64,000 bases of DNA from Enterococcus larvae (GTDB lineage Bacteria; Bacillota; Bacilli; Lactobacillales; Enterococcaceae). The stretch is from positions 1-64,000 of the forward strand of contig NZ_JAEDXU010000007.1 in NCBI RefSeq assembly GCF_017830045.1, in the 5' to 3' direction. This document shows, piece after piece, positions 8,192 through 17,919 of the stretch. The notes under the pieces were generated by a model. It saw only the letters and a program-made list of their open reading frames with translations, did not search any database and was not told where the DNA came from. The position numbers and the translations under genes were made by a program. Every line of letters starts with the position of its first letter. Positions within the stretch are counted from its first letter, which is position 1.

Positions 8192-8209
8192 AAAGAACGT
8201 ACGTTCTTT
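8192..8209. promoter_or_regulatory. Perfect 18-bp palindrome resembling a Gram-positive LexA (SOS) box
   Basis: AAAGAACGTACGTTCTTT is a perfect palindrome whose core GAACGTACGTTC fits the Bacillus-type LexA consensus GAACRNRYGTTY. It lies about 12 bases after a TAAAAT -10-like sequence at 8175-8180. It could also be a TetR-type operator. A weaker related palindrome AAAGTGCGTACTTT is at 8286-8299. The gap 8082-8454 otherwise has no convincing gene; an 18-codon ORF at about 8225 lacks a good ribosome binding site. Confidence 0.5.
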
Positions 8210-8478
8210 AAAAGGTGCAGCTCAATGGTGCAATCAATTAGGTTGGAAAAAGCAGTAGGTCACCTAAGAGTAACTATCTGATAATAAAGTGCGTACTTTT
8301 TTTATTCTTCCTTTTTCGTCATACTGAAAAGTGAAGCATAAAGCATGTATCCCTCTTTTCAATATTAAAGGCTATCTTATTAAAGTATCAGAAAAACAAG
8401 ATATTCGTAAGAAAAAAAAGGATACCGTATACTAAATAACAAGTGAGTTAAAAATTGAAAAGAAACAGAGGTGTAAAC

Positions 8479-9438
8479 ATGATTGAATTTCAACAAGTAT
8501 CGAAGGAATATGGCGGCCAAAAAGTGTTGGCAGAATATGATCTTTCGATCCAGGATGGTGAATTCTTCGTCTTGGTCGGTCCGAGCGGAAGCGGGAAAAC
8601 GACCACATTAAAAATGATCAATCGCTTGATTGAGCCCACAGATGGAGATATCTATTTTGACCAGAAACGAATTATTGATTATGACTTGAAAGAGCTTCGC
8701 TTGCGTATCGGCTACGTTTTACAGCAGATTGCGCTGTTTCCAAATATGACCGTCGCAGAGAACATCGAACTGATCCCTGAGCTGAAGGCATGGAAGAAGG
8801 AAGTGCGTAGAGAACGGACGAAGGAGCTTCTTGAAAAGGTTGGTCTGCCGCCGGAGGAATACATGTATCGAAAGCCGGCTGAGCTGTCTGGTGGTGAACA
8901 GCAGCGGATAGGAATTCTGCGGGCGATTGCCGCGAAACCGGATATTATTTTGATGGATGAGCCCTTCAGTGCGCTGGACCCAATTTCTAAAAGCCAGCTT
9001 CAGATGCTCATCAAGGAACTGCACAAAGAGCTGGCCAGCACGATTATTTTTGTGACCCATGATATGAATGAAGCCATGCTTTTGGGGGATCGGATTTGCA
9101 TCATGAAGGACGGTGCGATCGTTCAGGTGGATACACCGGAGCAAATCAGAAAATGTCCGAAGAACGAGTTTGTGGCACAATTCTTCAAAGATGATTCTCC
9201 GGGATTGGAGGATTATCGAGTTGAGGACTTAGGCCAGTGGTCCTTGTTGGATAAGACTGATCGTCCTCTCGGGACTGAGGTAGCTCTGACGACTCCTTTA
9301 TCTGAGGTAGTTCGTCTGCTGGCAAAAGAACAGAGCGTCACTGTTGCCATAGAAGAGGAAGTGTATCTGATCACTTCTCAAACGATCATCCTCTTTTTGG
9401 AAAAACAACTGGAAGCAGGTGAAACACGGAATGACTAA
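8479..9438 (+). CDS. ABC transporter ATPase, OpuCA/EgtV-like
   Basis: A 319-residue ATPase of the quaternary-amine/betaine uptake group. It has Walker [12 protein letters not shown]-loop [13 protein letters not shown], signature LSGGEQQR, Walker [13 protein letters not shown] and the switch THDMNEA. The roughly 70-residue tail looks like one worn CBS-type unit rather than the CBS pair of full OpuCA. It would power the downstream permease/binding-protein fusion. I chose the ATG at 8479 (after GAGGTG); a TTG at 8455 would add eight residues. The gene ends inside the next gene's start. Confidence 0.85.
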   Translation: MIEFQQVSKEYGGQKVLAEYDLSIQDGEFFVLVGPSGSGKTTTLKMINRLIEPTDGDIYFDQKRIIDYDLKELRLRIGYVLQQIALFPNMTVAENIELIPELKAWKKEVRRERTKELLEKVGLPPEEYMYRKPAELSGGEQQRIGILRAIAAKPDIILMDEPFSALDPISKSQLQMLIKELHKELASTIIFVTHDMNEAMLLGDRICIMKDGAIVQVDTPEQIRKCPKNEFVAQFFKDDSPGLEDYRVEDLGQWSLLDKTDRPLGTEVALTTPLSEVVRLLAKEQSVTVAIEEEVYLITSQTIILFLEKQLEAGETRND

Positions 9439-10948
9439 TTTGATTGAGACCTTTGCTGCCAGACAAGATGATTACATTCAAGCACTGGTGGAGCATATCC
9501 AGCTTTCACTACTGTCGCTGTTGATTGCGATTTTAATTGCTGTACCTGTAGCAATCCTGCTGACAAAATATAAAAGAATCGCAGAAGCTATCCTGCAAAT
9601 CACTGGGATTTTCCAAACGATTCCTTCATTGGCCTTACTGGGGCTGTTGATTCCGCTGATTGGGATTGGGACGCCTCCGGCAATTATTGCACTAGTGATC
9701 TATGCCCTGTTTCCTATTTTGCAGAACACTTATACTGGTCTGACAGAAATAGATCCTTCCTTGGAAGAAGCGGCGGAAGCTTTTGGGATGACTAAGAAAG
9801 AGAAGCTGGTAAAATTTGAGATTCAGCTGGCATTACCATATATTGTTTCCGGCATTCGAACAGCTGCAGTTATGATCATTGGGACTGCCACTCTTGCAGC
9901 GTTGATCGGTGCAGGCGGTTTGGGGACCTTTATCCTTTTAGGGATTGATCGGAATAATATTTCCCTGATCCTGATTGGGGCGATCTCTTCTGCTGTACTG
10001 GCTGTGTTATTCAACTACGGAATCCATCTATTGGAAAAGGCCAGTGTGAAGAAAATTATTACCTCCTTTGTTTTGCTGTTGGCTCTGCTGGTTGGCTCGT
10101 TTGCGTATTCAAGCTATGACGGACAACAGAAAACAATAACAATTGCTGGTAAATTAGGGGCAGAACCAGATATCATCATCAACATGTATAAAGAGCTGAT
10201 CGAAGAGAACAGCGATATTCAGGTGGAGCTGAAGCCGAACTTTGGAAAAACCAGCTTCCTGTACAACGCACTAAAATCCGGCGAAGTCGATATCTATCCA
10301 GAGTATACGGGAACCGTATTGGAAACCTTTCTTTCTGAAAATACGAATACATCGAACGATCCGAAAGAGGTGTACGAGTATGCGAAAAAGGAAATTGCCC
10401 AGCAGGATAATCTGGTTTACCTTGAGCCGATGAAATTCCAAAATACGTATGCTGTTGCGGTGAAGCGAAGCTTTGCAGAAGAGCATAACCTGAAAACTAT
10501 CGAAGATTTGAAAAGTATTGCCAGTCAATTGAAGGCTGGATTCACACTGGAATTTATCGATCGAGATGATGGATATAAAGGTCTGCAGGAGCTGTATGGC
10601 TTGACTATGAACGTCCAATCGATGGAGCCTTCATTACGTTATCAGGCAATCAATAATGGGGATGTAAATATTGTCGATGCTTATTCAACGGACAGCGAGC
10701 TGAAGCAGTATGACCTAGTGACCTTGGAAGATAACAAACAGCTGTTTCCTCCTTATCAGGGAGCGCCGCTGCTGAGGAAAGAAACCTTGGAGGAATACCC
10801 TGAGTTGGAAGAATGGCTGTCTCCCTTGGTTGGTAAAATCACTGAAGAAGAAATGAGCGACATGAACTATCAGGTAAATGTAGAAGGAAAAGAGCCTCAA
10901 ACCGTTGCACACGATTATCTGGTAAAAAATAAGCTGATCAAAGAGTGA
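9431..10948 (+). CDS. ABC permease fused to substrate-binding domain, OpuC/EgtU-like
   Basis: A 505-residue fusion protein. Residues about 1-210 form a BPD-type permease with five or six membrane segments and the EAA-like loop [25 protein letters not shown] further membrane segment (about 207-225) leads to an OpuAC-type extracytoplasmic binding domain starting near [19 protein letters not shown]. Fusions of this build import glycine betaine/carnitine-type compounds, and one subgroup (EgtUV) imports ergothioneine. I cannot separate these options without checking pocket residues. Its start overlaps the ATPase stop, giving a two-gene operon ended by a strong terminator. Confidence 0.85.
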   Translation: MTNLIETFAARQDDYIQALVEHIQLSLLSLLIAILIAVPVAILLTKYKRIAEAILQITGIFQTIPSLALLGLLIPLIGIGTPPAIIALVIYALFPILQNTYTGLTEIDPSLEEAAEAFGMTKKEKLVKFEIQLALPYIVSGIRTAAVMIIGTATLAALIGAGGLGTFILLGIDRNNISLILIGAISSAVLAVLFNYGIHLLEKASVKKIITSFVLLLALLVGSFAYSSYDGQQKTITIAGKLGAEPDIIINMYKELIEENSDIQVELKPNFGKTSFLYNALKSGEVDIYPEYTGTVLETFLSENTNTSNDPKEVYEYAKKEIAQQDNLVYLEPMKFQNTYAVAVKRSFAEEHNLKTIEDLKSIASQLKAGFTLEFIDRDDGYKGLQELYGLTMNVQSMEPSLRYQAINNGDVNIVDAYSTDSELKQYDLVTLEDNKQLFPPYQGAPLLRKETLEEYPELEEWLSPLVGKITEEEMSDMNYQVNVEGKEPQTVAHDYLVKNKLIKE

Positions 10949-10996
10949 GCAGTGTCCAAATAATCTGAAAAAAGCTGAGCAACACTAGAAATCAAT

Positions 10997-11054
10997 AAAA
11001 GAAGAACTGCTTTAAAGTTTTTATCTACAACTTTAAGGCAGTTCTTCTTTTTTT
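10997..11054 (+). terminator. Intrinsic terminator
   Basis: AAAAGAAGAACTGC pairs with GCAGTTCTTCTTTT, with a further TTAAAGT/ACTTTAA inner stem and a run of seven or more T. It ends the ABC transporter operon. Confidence 0.9.
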
Positions 11055-11407
11055 ACTGTCATGTTTTCATTAATGAGGTTTTAATCTCCTTTAAGTTAAA
11101 TTTATATATCTTTGTGTAAAATAATTTGTTATCATTCTAGTTATATAATTCTTGTTAAATGAGTGCTTCATTGTAACGATTCCTGTGTCTGCATTGCGGG
11201 GAAAAGAGGTTCATTGTTTTATTGTTGTATCTATGAATGTTGTCTTATTGTATTTTTGGACAAAGCATTTGTGTAAATAACATGTGTCTATGGTTTTAGG
11301 TCTACGATGATTCTCGGGAGAAAGTATGAAGACTGATTTGTTTCGCTTTACTATGCAGGAATTAATTTAACAGGTTTTATATAGAGAAAAGAAAGTGGAG
11401 GGATAGA

Positions 11408-13432
11408 ATGAAAAAGAAGTTATTTATCACAGCCAGCTCACTTTTGGTTATGGGGAGTGTCATGGGCACCACCTCGGCAAAAGCAGAGGGAAACGCGTAT
11501 CAAGAAATCAATGGGGGGATTTATCTTGTAGGTGAAGATTCTGCCAGCGCTGTCGATCAGAATAGCAGCTCAAATTCAGCACTTGAGCTTGCGGAGAATT
11601 TGACAGAGGCGGAGAAACAGGAAATTTCAGGCTATCTTGGGCAATACGTAGAAGAGTATGCTGGGAGAAATCTTTTAGGTCGAAGCATCATGGACAGTAT
11701 TCTAGATCGCGTAGTAATAGAGATGGCATTTGATTTTGGATTCAGACGAGATGATGCATTGTACTCTATGATTGTCGGCTCGGACTCAGCTGAGCTTGAA
11801 GAGAATCTTGCCCCATATGTGGCATGGTTCAATAGTCTGACGAACACATCAGAAAGAATACAAACAGTTTATGAAGTACCAACAGCACAGAACATTAATC
11901 TATACTCTCGTTATATTGATAATGGTGCGACGAAGACGGTAGTTGTTCATAATGGTTACCGTTCAGGACAGAACAGTATGCTGGCGCATGCAAAAATGTT
12001 TTCAGATATGGGCTACAATGTACTGATTCCTGATATACGTGCACACAATAGTAGTGAAGGATCATATATTACATTTGGACATTATGAAAAGGATGACCTG
12101 AATGGCTGGATCGACCAAGAGGTTCAGATGAAGCCAGGACAGGAAGTTATTCTGGCAGGTGTTTCAATGGGCGCGGCTACGACGATACTTTCACAGGAGA
12201 ACGCTCATCCGAATGTAATTGCTTATATAGCAGATTGCAGTTATTCATCGGTAGAACAGCAGTTTAAGGATACACTGGGACTCCTTGAGCATTTCCTTGG
12301 ATCGAATGCGATGTTCGAAAAATACGATTGGAAAGGCCGAGAAGCGACACTGATCCACAAGCTGAATGAGGAAAAAACGAAGCCTGTTTTAGGTATGGAT
12401 ATTTACAATACATCACCACTTGAAGCAGTCGATGATACTGGTATTCCTAAACTATTTATTCACGGAGCAGCGGATACCTTTATTCCTCCGGCGGCACAAG
12501 ATTTATTATACGACAAGGCAATTGGCTATAAAGAAAAGTTGACTGTAGCTGACGCCGGACATGGTGTGTCATTAGCTGTAGCGCCTGAGCAGTATGTTGC
12601 GGCAGTCCAATCATTTCTAACAACAATTGGAGAACTAGAAACAAAACATCCTGAAATAGCTCCAGATGTTAATTTACTGAAAAACCCGACATTTAATGCT
12701 GCTGAAACACAAATTGCAGATTGGGCAATTAGTGTAGATAATCAGCAATTCAATACAGGTCCGCTAAGCAAAAATGCCGCAGGCGAGTTTATCCTTAAAA
12801 AGGAGCAGAACATTGATGCTGTGACTGCTTTCCAAATGGGCGAATCACTACGCATCTATAGTAAAAACTATAATAATTTTGGCGTAGTTGGACAGATGAT
12901 CCCTGTGAAGGCCGGAGAGACCTATGAGCTGTCATTTTCTGCATTGAACGATACGTATTCTCTGGTTACCTACCCGAATGTTGTGTACGGCTTGGGGAAT
13001 GCGACGAGAGATGAAGCATTAAAAGGAACGAAAAAGCAAAACAGAAACCTGACCTATCAGGCACAGGCAGATGGAGAAATCAGAGCATCGCTTGGAGCGA
13101 AGCTGGGGTATAAGATTTTCTTTTCGAAGGACTATGCTCTTACAATCCTTTCTGAGCCTAAGGTAGTCAATACAGATCGCACACCGCCGTCAGCTGCAGC
13201 GATCACATCCATCAATGATACAGCGGATGGTTGTATTGTGCAGGGAACAGGAGAAAAGAATACTGAAATCGTGATTGAAACGGTGGATGGTGTTCTTCTG
13301 ACAAGTACTAAAACGAATGAGCAAGGTGCCTTCCAAATAACTATTGCCAAAGGGCAGGAGAAATTGGTGCATCTAATCAACAAAGATTACAAAGGCAATA
13401 AGAGTGAATCTAAAGTGATCGTCTTCAACTGA
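11408..13432 (+). CDS. Secreted alpha/beta hydrolase with C-terminal Ig-like domain
   Basis: A 674-residue exported protein. The signal peptide (1-27) is cut near AKA-EG. An alpha/beta-hydrolase domain (about 150-410) has nucleophile Ser253 in GVSMGA, Asp356 in HGAADTFIP and His385 in DAGHG, so the triad is complete. A jelly-roll-like region (about 425-590) resembles a carbohydrate-binding module, and the last roughly 80 residues look like a bacterial Ig-like (Big) domain. There is no LPxTG motif, so the protein is probably released or held non-covalently. Substrate unknown; esterase or lipase is likely. It is monocistronic, with a 350-bp AT-rich leader region in which I see no other gene. 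Confidence 0.8.
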   Translation: MKKKLFITASSLLVMGSVMGTTSAKAEGNAYQEINGGIYLVGEDSASAVDQNSSSNSALELAENLTEAEKQEISGYLGQYVEEYAGRNLLGRSIMDSILDRVVIEMAFDFGFRRDDALYSMIVGSDSAELEENLAPYVAWFNSLTNTSERIQTVYEVPTAQNINLYSRYIDNGATKTVVVHNGYRSGQNSMLAHAKMFSDMGYNVLIPDIRAHNSSEGSYITFGHYEKDDLNGWIDQEVQMKPGQEVILAGVSMGAATTILSQENAHPNVIAYIADCSYSSVEQQFKDTLGLLEHFLGSNAMFEKYDWKGREATLIHKLNEEKTKPVLGMDIYNTSPLEAVDDTGIPKLFIHGAADTFIPPAAQDLLYDKAIGYKEKLTVADAGHGVSLAVAPEQYVAAVQSFLTTIGELETKHPEIAPDVNLLKNPTFNAAETQIADWAISVDNQQFNTGPLSKNAAGEFILKKEQNIDAVTAFQMGESLRIYSKNYNNFGVVGQMIPVKAGETYELSFSALNDTYSLVTYPNVVYGLGNATRDEALKGTKKQNRNLTYQAQADGEIRASLGAKLGYKIFFSKDYALTILSEPKVVNTDRTPPSAAAITSINDTADGCIVQGTGEKNTEIVIETVDGVLLTSTKTNEQGAFQITIAKGQEKLVHLINKDYKGNKSESKVIVFN

Positions 13433-13448
13433 ATAATAAAGCTGTAAT

Positions 13449-13605
13449 AAGCGAGCGTGGGAGCAGATTATTGCCCCACACTTTTTGCTTCCTTAAATCC
13501 GAATAAACAGCGTGACAACTTCTGTGTGCTTCGAGGTCCGAAACATAGCGAGAACCACAGACGCAGGAGCTAGATGTTTTTGTCCCGACCTCGTTTTGTT
13601 TATGG
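13449..13605 (+). repeat. Diverged member of the 170-bp intergenic repeat family
   Basis: It shares with copy B the order of parts: a GTGGG/CCCAC hairpin around CAGATTATTG, then AAATCCGAATAAAC, then a stretch with ACTTCTG. The second half differs and ends GTCCCGACCTCG. It probably also ends transcription of the hydrolase gene. No coding function is visible between 13433 and 13823. Confidence 0.55.
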
Positions 13606-13823
13606 GGAAATAGCAATTCGATTGCATGGAAAAATAGGTTCAGCTACAGTCGGAACAATTGTTGTAACTCAGCATTTCATTTGTATTCATAAGGGATATC
13701 ATTCAGAATGATCAACAGAGATTTATGTGAATTTGCTAAAAAGAGTAAAATTTACCAAAAATACCTGATTTTTTTTATGACTTTCGCTATAATGTAAGAA
13801 AATACTAAACAGGAGCGGTGTAG

Positions 13824-14285
13824 ATGAAGAAAGCAGATCGTCAGCGATTGATTCGTCAAATCATTACTGAAAATGAAATAGAAACGCAGGAAGAACTGAT
13901 TTCACGTTTAGAGGATGCGGGAGTGAAGGCTACGCAGGCCACAGTATCCAGAGATGTACGAGAAATGAGTATTGTTAAAACACATGGCTCTAACGGACAG
14001 GTGAAATATGCGATTTTTTCTCAGACGAAAACAGACAGTCAAGAGGAAAAGCTGAAGGAATCAATCAAAGACTCAGTGATACGAATTGAACGTGTGCAAT
14101 TTACAGTTATTGTCCACACAGACATGGGCAGAGCAGACGTGGTCACCAACTTTTTAGATATGGTCAATTACAGTGAGGTTGCGGGAACCGTTGCAGGAGT
14201 GGACACAATCATTATTATCGCCAGATCTGAAGCGGAAGCAGTGATTCTTGTTGAGCGTTTTGAAGCCATGATGAGAAATGAATAA
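13824..14285 (+). CDS. ArgR/AhrC-family transcriptional regulator
   Basis: A 153-residue ArgR-type protein. The N-terminal winged helix has the SR recognition motif in KATQATVSRDVREM. The C-terminal oligomerisation and arginine-binding domain ends with TVAGVDTIIIIARSEAEA, which carries the GTVAGVDT ligand loop. ArgR proteins control arginine synthesis or deiminase genes as hexamers; enterococci carry several paralogs and the target of this one is unknown. AGGAGCGG precedes the start, and a TATAAT at 13788-13793 is a plausible -10. The next gene is a phosphohexomutase with no obvious arginine link. Confidence 0.88.
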   Translation: MKKADRQRLIRQIITENEIETQEELISRLEDAGVKATQATVSRDVREMSIVKTHGSNGQVKYAIFSQTKTDSQEEKLKESIKDSVIRIERVQFTVIVHTDMGRADVVTNFLDMVNYSEVAGTVAGVDTIIIIARSEAEAVILVERFEAMMRNE

Positions 14286-14335
14286 TTCATAACAAAACAT
14301 AAACGATACAAACAAATGAAGGGAGTTTTAAGTAC

Positions 14336-15853
14336 ATGGATTTGAAAGCGTTACAAAATGGATCGGATTTTCGTGGAATTGCTGTAGAGACTGAGGAATA
14401 CAAAGCCAACCTGACCCCAGATCAGGTCAAGAAAATAGGAACTGGAATGATTCACTGGCTGAGAGATCAAAAGCAGCTGAGAGAAAAGCATGAAGCTGGG
14501 AAGCTGAAAATCGGGATCGGGCATGACAGCAGGATCACGGCGGGCAGCTTAAAGCAGGCGCTGATTGATTGTTTTACTGACCATCAGATCCATGTACTGG
14601 ACTTCGAGTTGGCAACGACTCCTGCCATGTTTATGGCAACGCAGTTTCCGCAGTATGATTGCGATGCAGCAATCATGATCACTGCCAGCCATCTGCCATA
14701 TTACTTCAACGGATTGAAGCTGTTTACTAAAGACGGCGGTGCAGAAAAGGAAGATATCGCTTATATTGCGAGTCACAGCACGGAAGACTTGGCGACTGGA
14801 ACAGGAAGTGTAACTGTTTCAGAGATATTGACTGATTATGCAGCAGATATGGTGGGGAAAATCCGTAAAGGAATGAAAACAACCAAAGAGAATCCGCTGG
14901 AGGGCTTTCATATCATCGTTGATGCAGGAAATGGTGCCGGCGGCTTCTTTGCTGAAAAAGTATTGGCGGCATTAGGGGCAGATACTTCAGGTTCACAATT
15001 TTTAGAACCGGATGGAACATTCCCGAATCATATCCCTAATCCGGATAACAAAGAAGCGATGGAGAGCATCCGTCAGGCTGTATTGAAAAATCAAGCAGAT
15101 TTAGGCGTGATTTTTGACACAGATGTTGACCGTTCAGCCGTTGTAGACCCAACTGGCGAGGTGATCAACCGAAATAATCTGATTGCGGTATTGGCAACAA
15201 TCGTTTTGGAGGAATATCCAGGCAGCAGTATTGTTACCAATTCTCCTACATCCAGTCACCTGAAGGATTTCATTGAGGAAAAAGGCGGTAAACAGGTACG
15301 CTATATCTCTGGATACAGGAATGTCATCAACAAGATGATCGAGCTGAACAACGAAGGGATTGAAACTCCCTTAGCTATAGAAACCAGCGGGCATGCAGCG
15401 TTTAAGGAGAATTATGATTTAGATGACGGCGCTTATGTGATTGCGAAGCTGCTGATGCTTTTGCCGAGATTGAGGGAAGAAGGACGAACGCTCAGCGATT
15501 TGATTGCTGATTTGAAACAGCCGGCTGAAACCCAAGAAATTCGTTTCAAGATTCTTGCAGAAAATGTTCGTGATTACGGAGAAGGTGTGATTCGTGACTT
15601 GGCTGATTTTGCTGCTAAAACACAAGGACTGACGATTGATCCTGAAAATCATGAAGGACTTCGTGTGAACGTTTCGGCAGAATACGGCAGCGGGTGGTTC
15701 TTGCTGCGGATGAGTCTTCATGAGCCGCTGCTTGTACTGCAAGTAGAAAACGACCTTGAAGGAAAGAATCTGCTTGTCTTTGAGCAGCTGAAAGAATTTT
15801 TTACTGTGTATGATCAATTGGATCAATCGAACCTCGATAAAGTTTTCGAGTAG
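14336..15853 (+). CDS. Phosphomannomutase/phosphoglucomutase family protein
   Basis: A 505-residue alpha-D-phosphohexomutase. It has the phosphoserine loop TASHLPYYFNG, the metal-binding DTDVDRSA, the sugar-recognition stretch ETSGHAAF and a C-terminal phosphate-binding domain. The enzyme isomerises hexose 1- and 6-phosphates. At about 505 residues it is longer than GlmM and matches the phosphomannomutase/phosphoglucomutase branch; the preferred sugar is not predictable. It starts 50 bp after ArgR with a GAAGGGAG site and may be cotranscribed with it. Confidence 0.88.
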   Translation: MDLKALQNGSDFRGIAVETEEYKANLTPDQVKKIGTGMIHWLRDQKQLREKHEAGKLKIGIGHDSRITAGSLKQALIDCFTDHQIHVLDFELATTPAMFMATQFPQYDCDAAIMITASHLPYYFNGLKLFTKDGGAEKEDIAYIASHSTEDLATGTGSVTVSEILTDYAADMVGKIRKGMKTTKENPLEGFHIIVDAGNGAGGFFAEKVLAALGADTSGSQFLEPDGTFPNHIPNPDNKEAMESIRQAVLKNQADLGVIFDTDVDRSAVVDPTGEVINRNNLIAVLATIVLEEYPGSSIVTNSPTSSHLKDFIEEKGGKQVRYISGYRNVINKMIELNNEGIETPLAIETSGHAAFKENYDLDDGAYVIAKLLMLLPRLREEGRTLSDLIADLKQPAETQEIRFKILAENVRDYGEGVIRDLADFAAKTQGLTIDPENHEGLRVNVSAEYGSGWFLLRMSLHEPLLVLQVENDLEGKNLLVFEQLKEFFTVYDQLDQSNLDKVFE

Positions 15854-15904
15854 GATATTTCAATATTACGAAAAAATATTCCTCTTTTTGTAAAATAACT
15901 CTTT

Positions 15905-15932
15905 CTTTAACGAAGATATTGTTTTATAATGT
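15905..15932 (+). promoter_or_regulatory. Predicted promoter for the small secreted protein
   Basis: TATAAT at 15927-15932 is preceded 16 bases upstream by TTCTTT. The start codon lies 20 bases downstream with GAGGAGGG between. Confidence 0.5.
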
Positions 15933-15951
15933 TTGTTAGAGGAGGGATTTT

Positions 15952-16293
15952 ATGAAGAAAATCAAATACGTACTTGCTGGATTAGCATTATGTGGGATGT
16001 TCACGTTATTTCAAGCCGACCAGGCAGAAGCGACAGCTGTGGATACAAATACCGTAGCTGAAGCAACAGGAAGAATCTTTGAGGACTACCCGGATGCACC
16101 AAGCTACGAAAAAACAACAAGGATTTATTTCTTTAATGTCAGCTGGGCACCAACAAAATTGGGCTTTGGTGATCTTAAAAACGGGTACCTGTACATGGGA
16201 ACCTTGGAGCGTCAGAAACAAATGCCGCTAAGCTCTGGACCTGGATACATTACGTACACTGGTACCATGAACGCTGTTAGAAAACTGTTTTAA
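15952..16293 (+). CDS. Small secreted protein of unknown function
   Basis: A 113-residue protein with a clear Sec signal peptide (1-27, cut near AEA-TA). The mature part of about 85 residues is aromatic, with a segment IYFFNVSWAPTKLGFGDLKNGYLYMGTLERQ. It has no cysteine, no anchor and no family I recognise. It has its own promoter (TATAAT at 15927) and a strong GAGGAGGG site, so it is probably a real, well translated gene. Confidence 0.65.
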   Translation: MKKIKYVLAGLALCGMFTLFQADQAEATAVDTNTVAEATGRIFEDYPDAPSYEKTTRIYFFNVSWAPTKLGFGDLKNGYLYMGTLERQKQMPLSSGPGYITYTGTMNAVRKLF

Positions 16294-16450
16294 AAAAAGG
16301 ATTGTGTTCGTTGCTTTAGTGATAGACAGTCTCTATTGTAAAGCCCCTGACGAACAGCAACCCAAAAAAAGTTCTATGTCAGTCCATATGAATCAATAAA
16401 TATATGAATAACAGTCAATGTTCAATATATAATTTATACAGTGCTTATAG

Positions 16451-16488
16451 AAAAGAGGATGCATCTAGTCAATGCATCCTCTTTTTTT
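16451..16488 (+). terminator. Intrinsic terminator
   Basis: AAAAGAGGATGCAT pairs perfectly with ATGCATCCTCTTTT and is followed by more T. It follows the small secreted protein. Between 16294 and 16450 I see no gene. Confidence 0.88.
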
Positions 16489-16609
16489 GCTGCTCAAAGT
16501 AATACTTAGTAGGCTAGGCTGTCTCTGATTTACTACTTAATGAAAGGAACCAAAAGAGCACTTCTCATTAGGAATGCAGTGGCTCTCACCCAAGTACAGT
16601 CTTATGACC

Positions 16610-17473
16610 TTACCATAGACCAGGAGCTGCTTGAACAGTGATTTTTTCATTGGTAAAGGGGTGTAGGAGATGTAGTTCGTAGGCATGGAGCATCAACCGT
16701 TTGGCCGCCATCCCCTCATACAAAGAATCACCGACGATTGAGTGTCCTTCGCTGCTTAAATGCACACGGATTTGATGGGTTCGTCCAGTATCAAGTATAC
16801 AGAAAATCGCAGTCTGGTTTTTCGACGGATCATAAAAGGCTTTTTCCACATGAGTAACAGCAAGGTCGCCCTTCTTAGGATCAACCACTCGTTTCCGCCG
16901 ATCATGGCGATGTCTGCCGATTCTTTTATTGATTGTCAGTGACTGTTGTTTTATTTTTCCGGAAACGAATGCTTGGTAGCGACGATAAATCTTTTTCTGC
17001 TCCAACATGCGACCTAGTATTGGTAAGATGAATGGATTTTTTGCGAAAACGATGCAGCCGCTTGTTTCTCTATCCAGTCGATGAACGACATAGGGAAACT
17101 GACCTTTAGGGACGAGGTATCCGGCAAGCTGATTGAGAAGTGTGTCGTGCTCCTCCGGCGTGTTAGGATGTGTTTTGATTCCAGCAGGCTTGTCCAAAAC
17201 GATCAATTGCTCGTCTTCGAATAAAATGGTTAGGGATGAGGGATCACCGATATAAGCGGTAGGCACAGAATAATCCTCCGAATCAAAATGCAAAGAGACG
17301 TTATCCCCCGCTTTTACGGAAAAATGAAATTGAGCCGGCTGCCCATTCACAGTAACGTTTTTTCGTGTACGTAGAAAATGTCTGACTTTTCTGGGAACCA
17401 GCCATTCCTTTTCTAAGAGCTCCTGTATCGTAGTCTCCTGAAAATCATCAGGCAATTGGATCGTGATATCCAT
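16610..17473 (-). CDS. RluA-family pseudouridine synthase
   Basis: A 287-residue protein: an S4-like N-terminal region (about 10-70, RKVRHFLRTRKNVTVNGQ) followed by the RluA catalytic domain. The catalytic Asp lies in HRLDRETSG, with the conserved LDKPAG and RTHQIRVHL motifs. It would isomerise uridine to pseudouridine in rRNA or tRNA; the target site cannot be predicted. The start follows a good AGAGGAG site. It is a lone gene facing the convergent terminator at 16451. Confidence 0.88.
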   Translation of the reverse strand: MDITIQLPDDFQETTIQELLEKEWLVPRKVRHFLRTRKNVTVNGQPAQFHFSVKAGDNVSLHFDSEDYSVPTAYIGDPSSLTILFEDEQLIVLDKPAGIKTHPNTPEEHDTLLNQLAGYLVPKGQFPYVVHRLDRETSGCIVFAKNPFILPILGRMLEQKKIYRRYQAFVSGKIKQQSLTINKRIGRHRHDRRKRVVDPKKGDLAVTHVEKAFYDPSKNQTAIFCILDTGRTHQIRVHLSSEGHSIVGDSLYEGMAAKRLMLHAYELHLLHPFTNEKITVQAAPGLW

Positions 17474-17602
17474 CTATGTTTCTCCTCTATCTTTTTTGAA
17501 TGTTAAATAGAACACTTTTTCATGTGAATCACGTTTTAGTGTAACAAATAAAAGAAGAATAAGGAAATGTCTTTTATTCTATGGGAAAGTCATATTTAGG
17601 GT

Positions 17603-17800
17603 AAAAAAATACCCGTCCTTTGGGGGAGGACGGGAAAAGGAGTTAAAAATGAAAAAGTGTTGTGTTAGGGTTGTCTGCTTAAATGCGTTCAAGCATTTAA
17701 ACTAATTTGTTGGTATGTCTATATAATACAAACCAAATGTGAATTTTTTATGTAGGATTTTTTTGAAAAGTGTAAACTATTTACTAATGAAACCTTAAGA
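17603..17800 (+). repeat. Structured hairpin/Shine-Dalgarno repeat, copy 1
   Basis: It begins with an A-run and ACCC, then the hairpin CCCGTCCT-TTGGGGG-AGGACGGG (17612-17634), then AAAAGGAG and an ATG at 17649 opening an 18-codon frame (MKKCCVRV...). Compared with the other copies it carries an insert with its own perfect stem TTAAATGC/GCATTTAA at about 17679-17700. Conservation then resumes (GTTGGTATG, TGTGAATTTTTT, GAAAAGTGTAAA). See copies 2-4. Confidence 0.85.
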
Positions 17801-17919
17801 AGTCCACTGGTTTTTATCCAATCACTTAGCATAGCTGCATTTATAGAGAGAGGACAAAATCAATACAGCTTCTCGCAATGATTTATCATTGATCTATTTT
17901 TCATCTATAGAATGAACAC

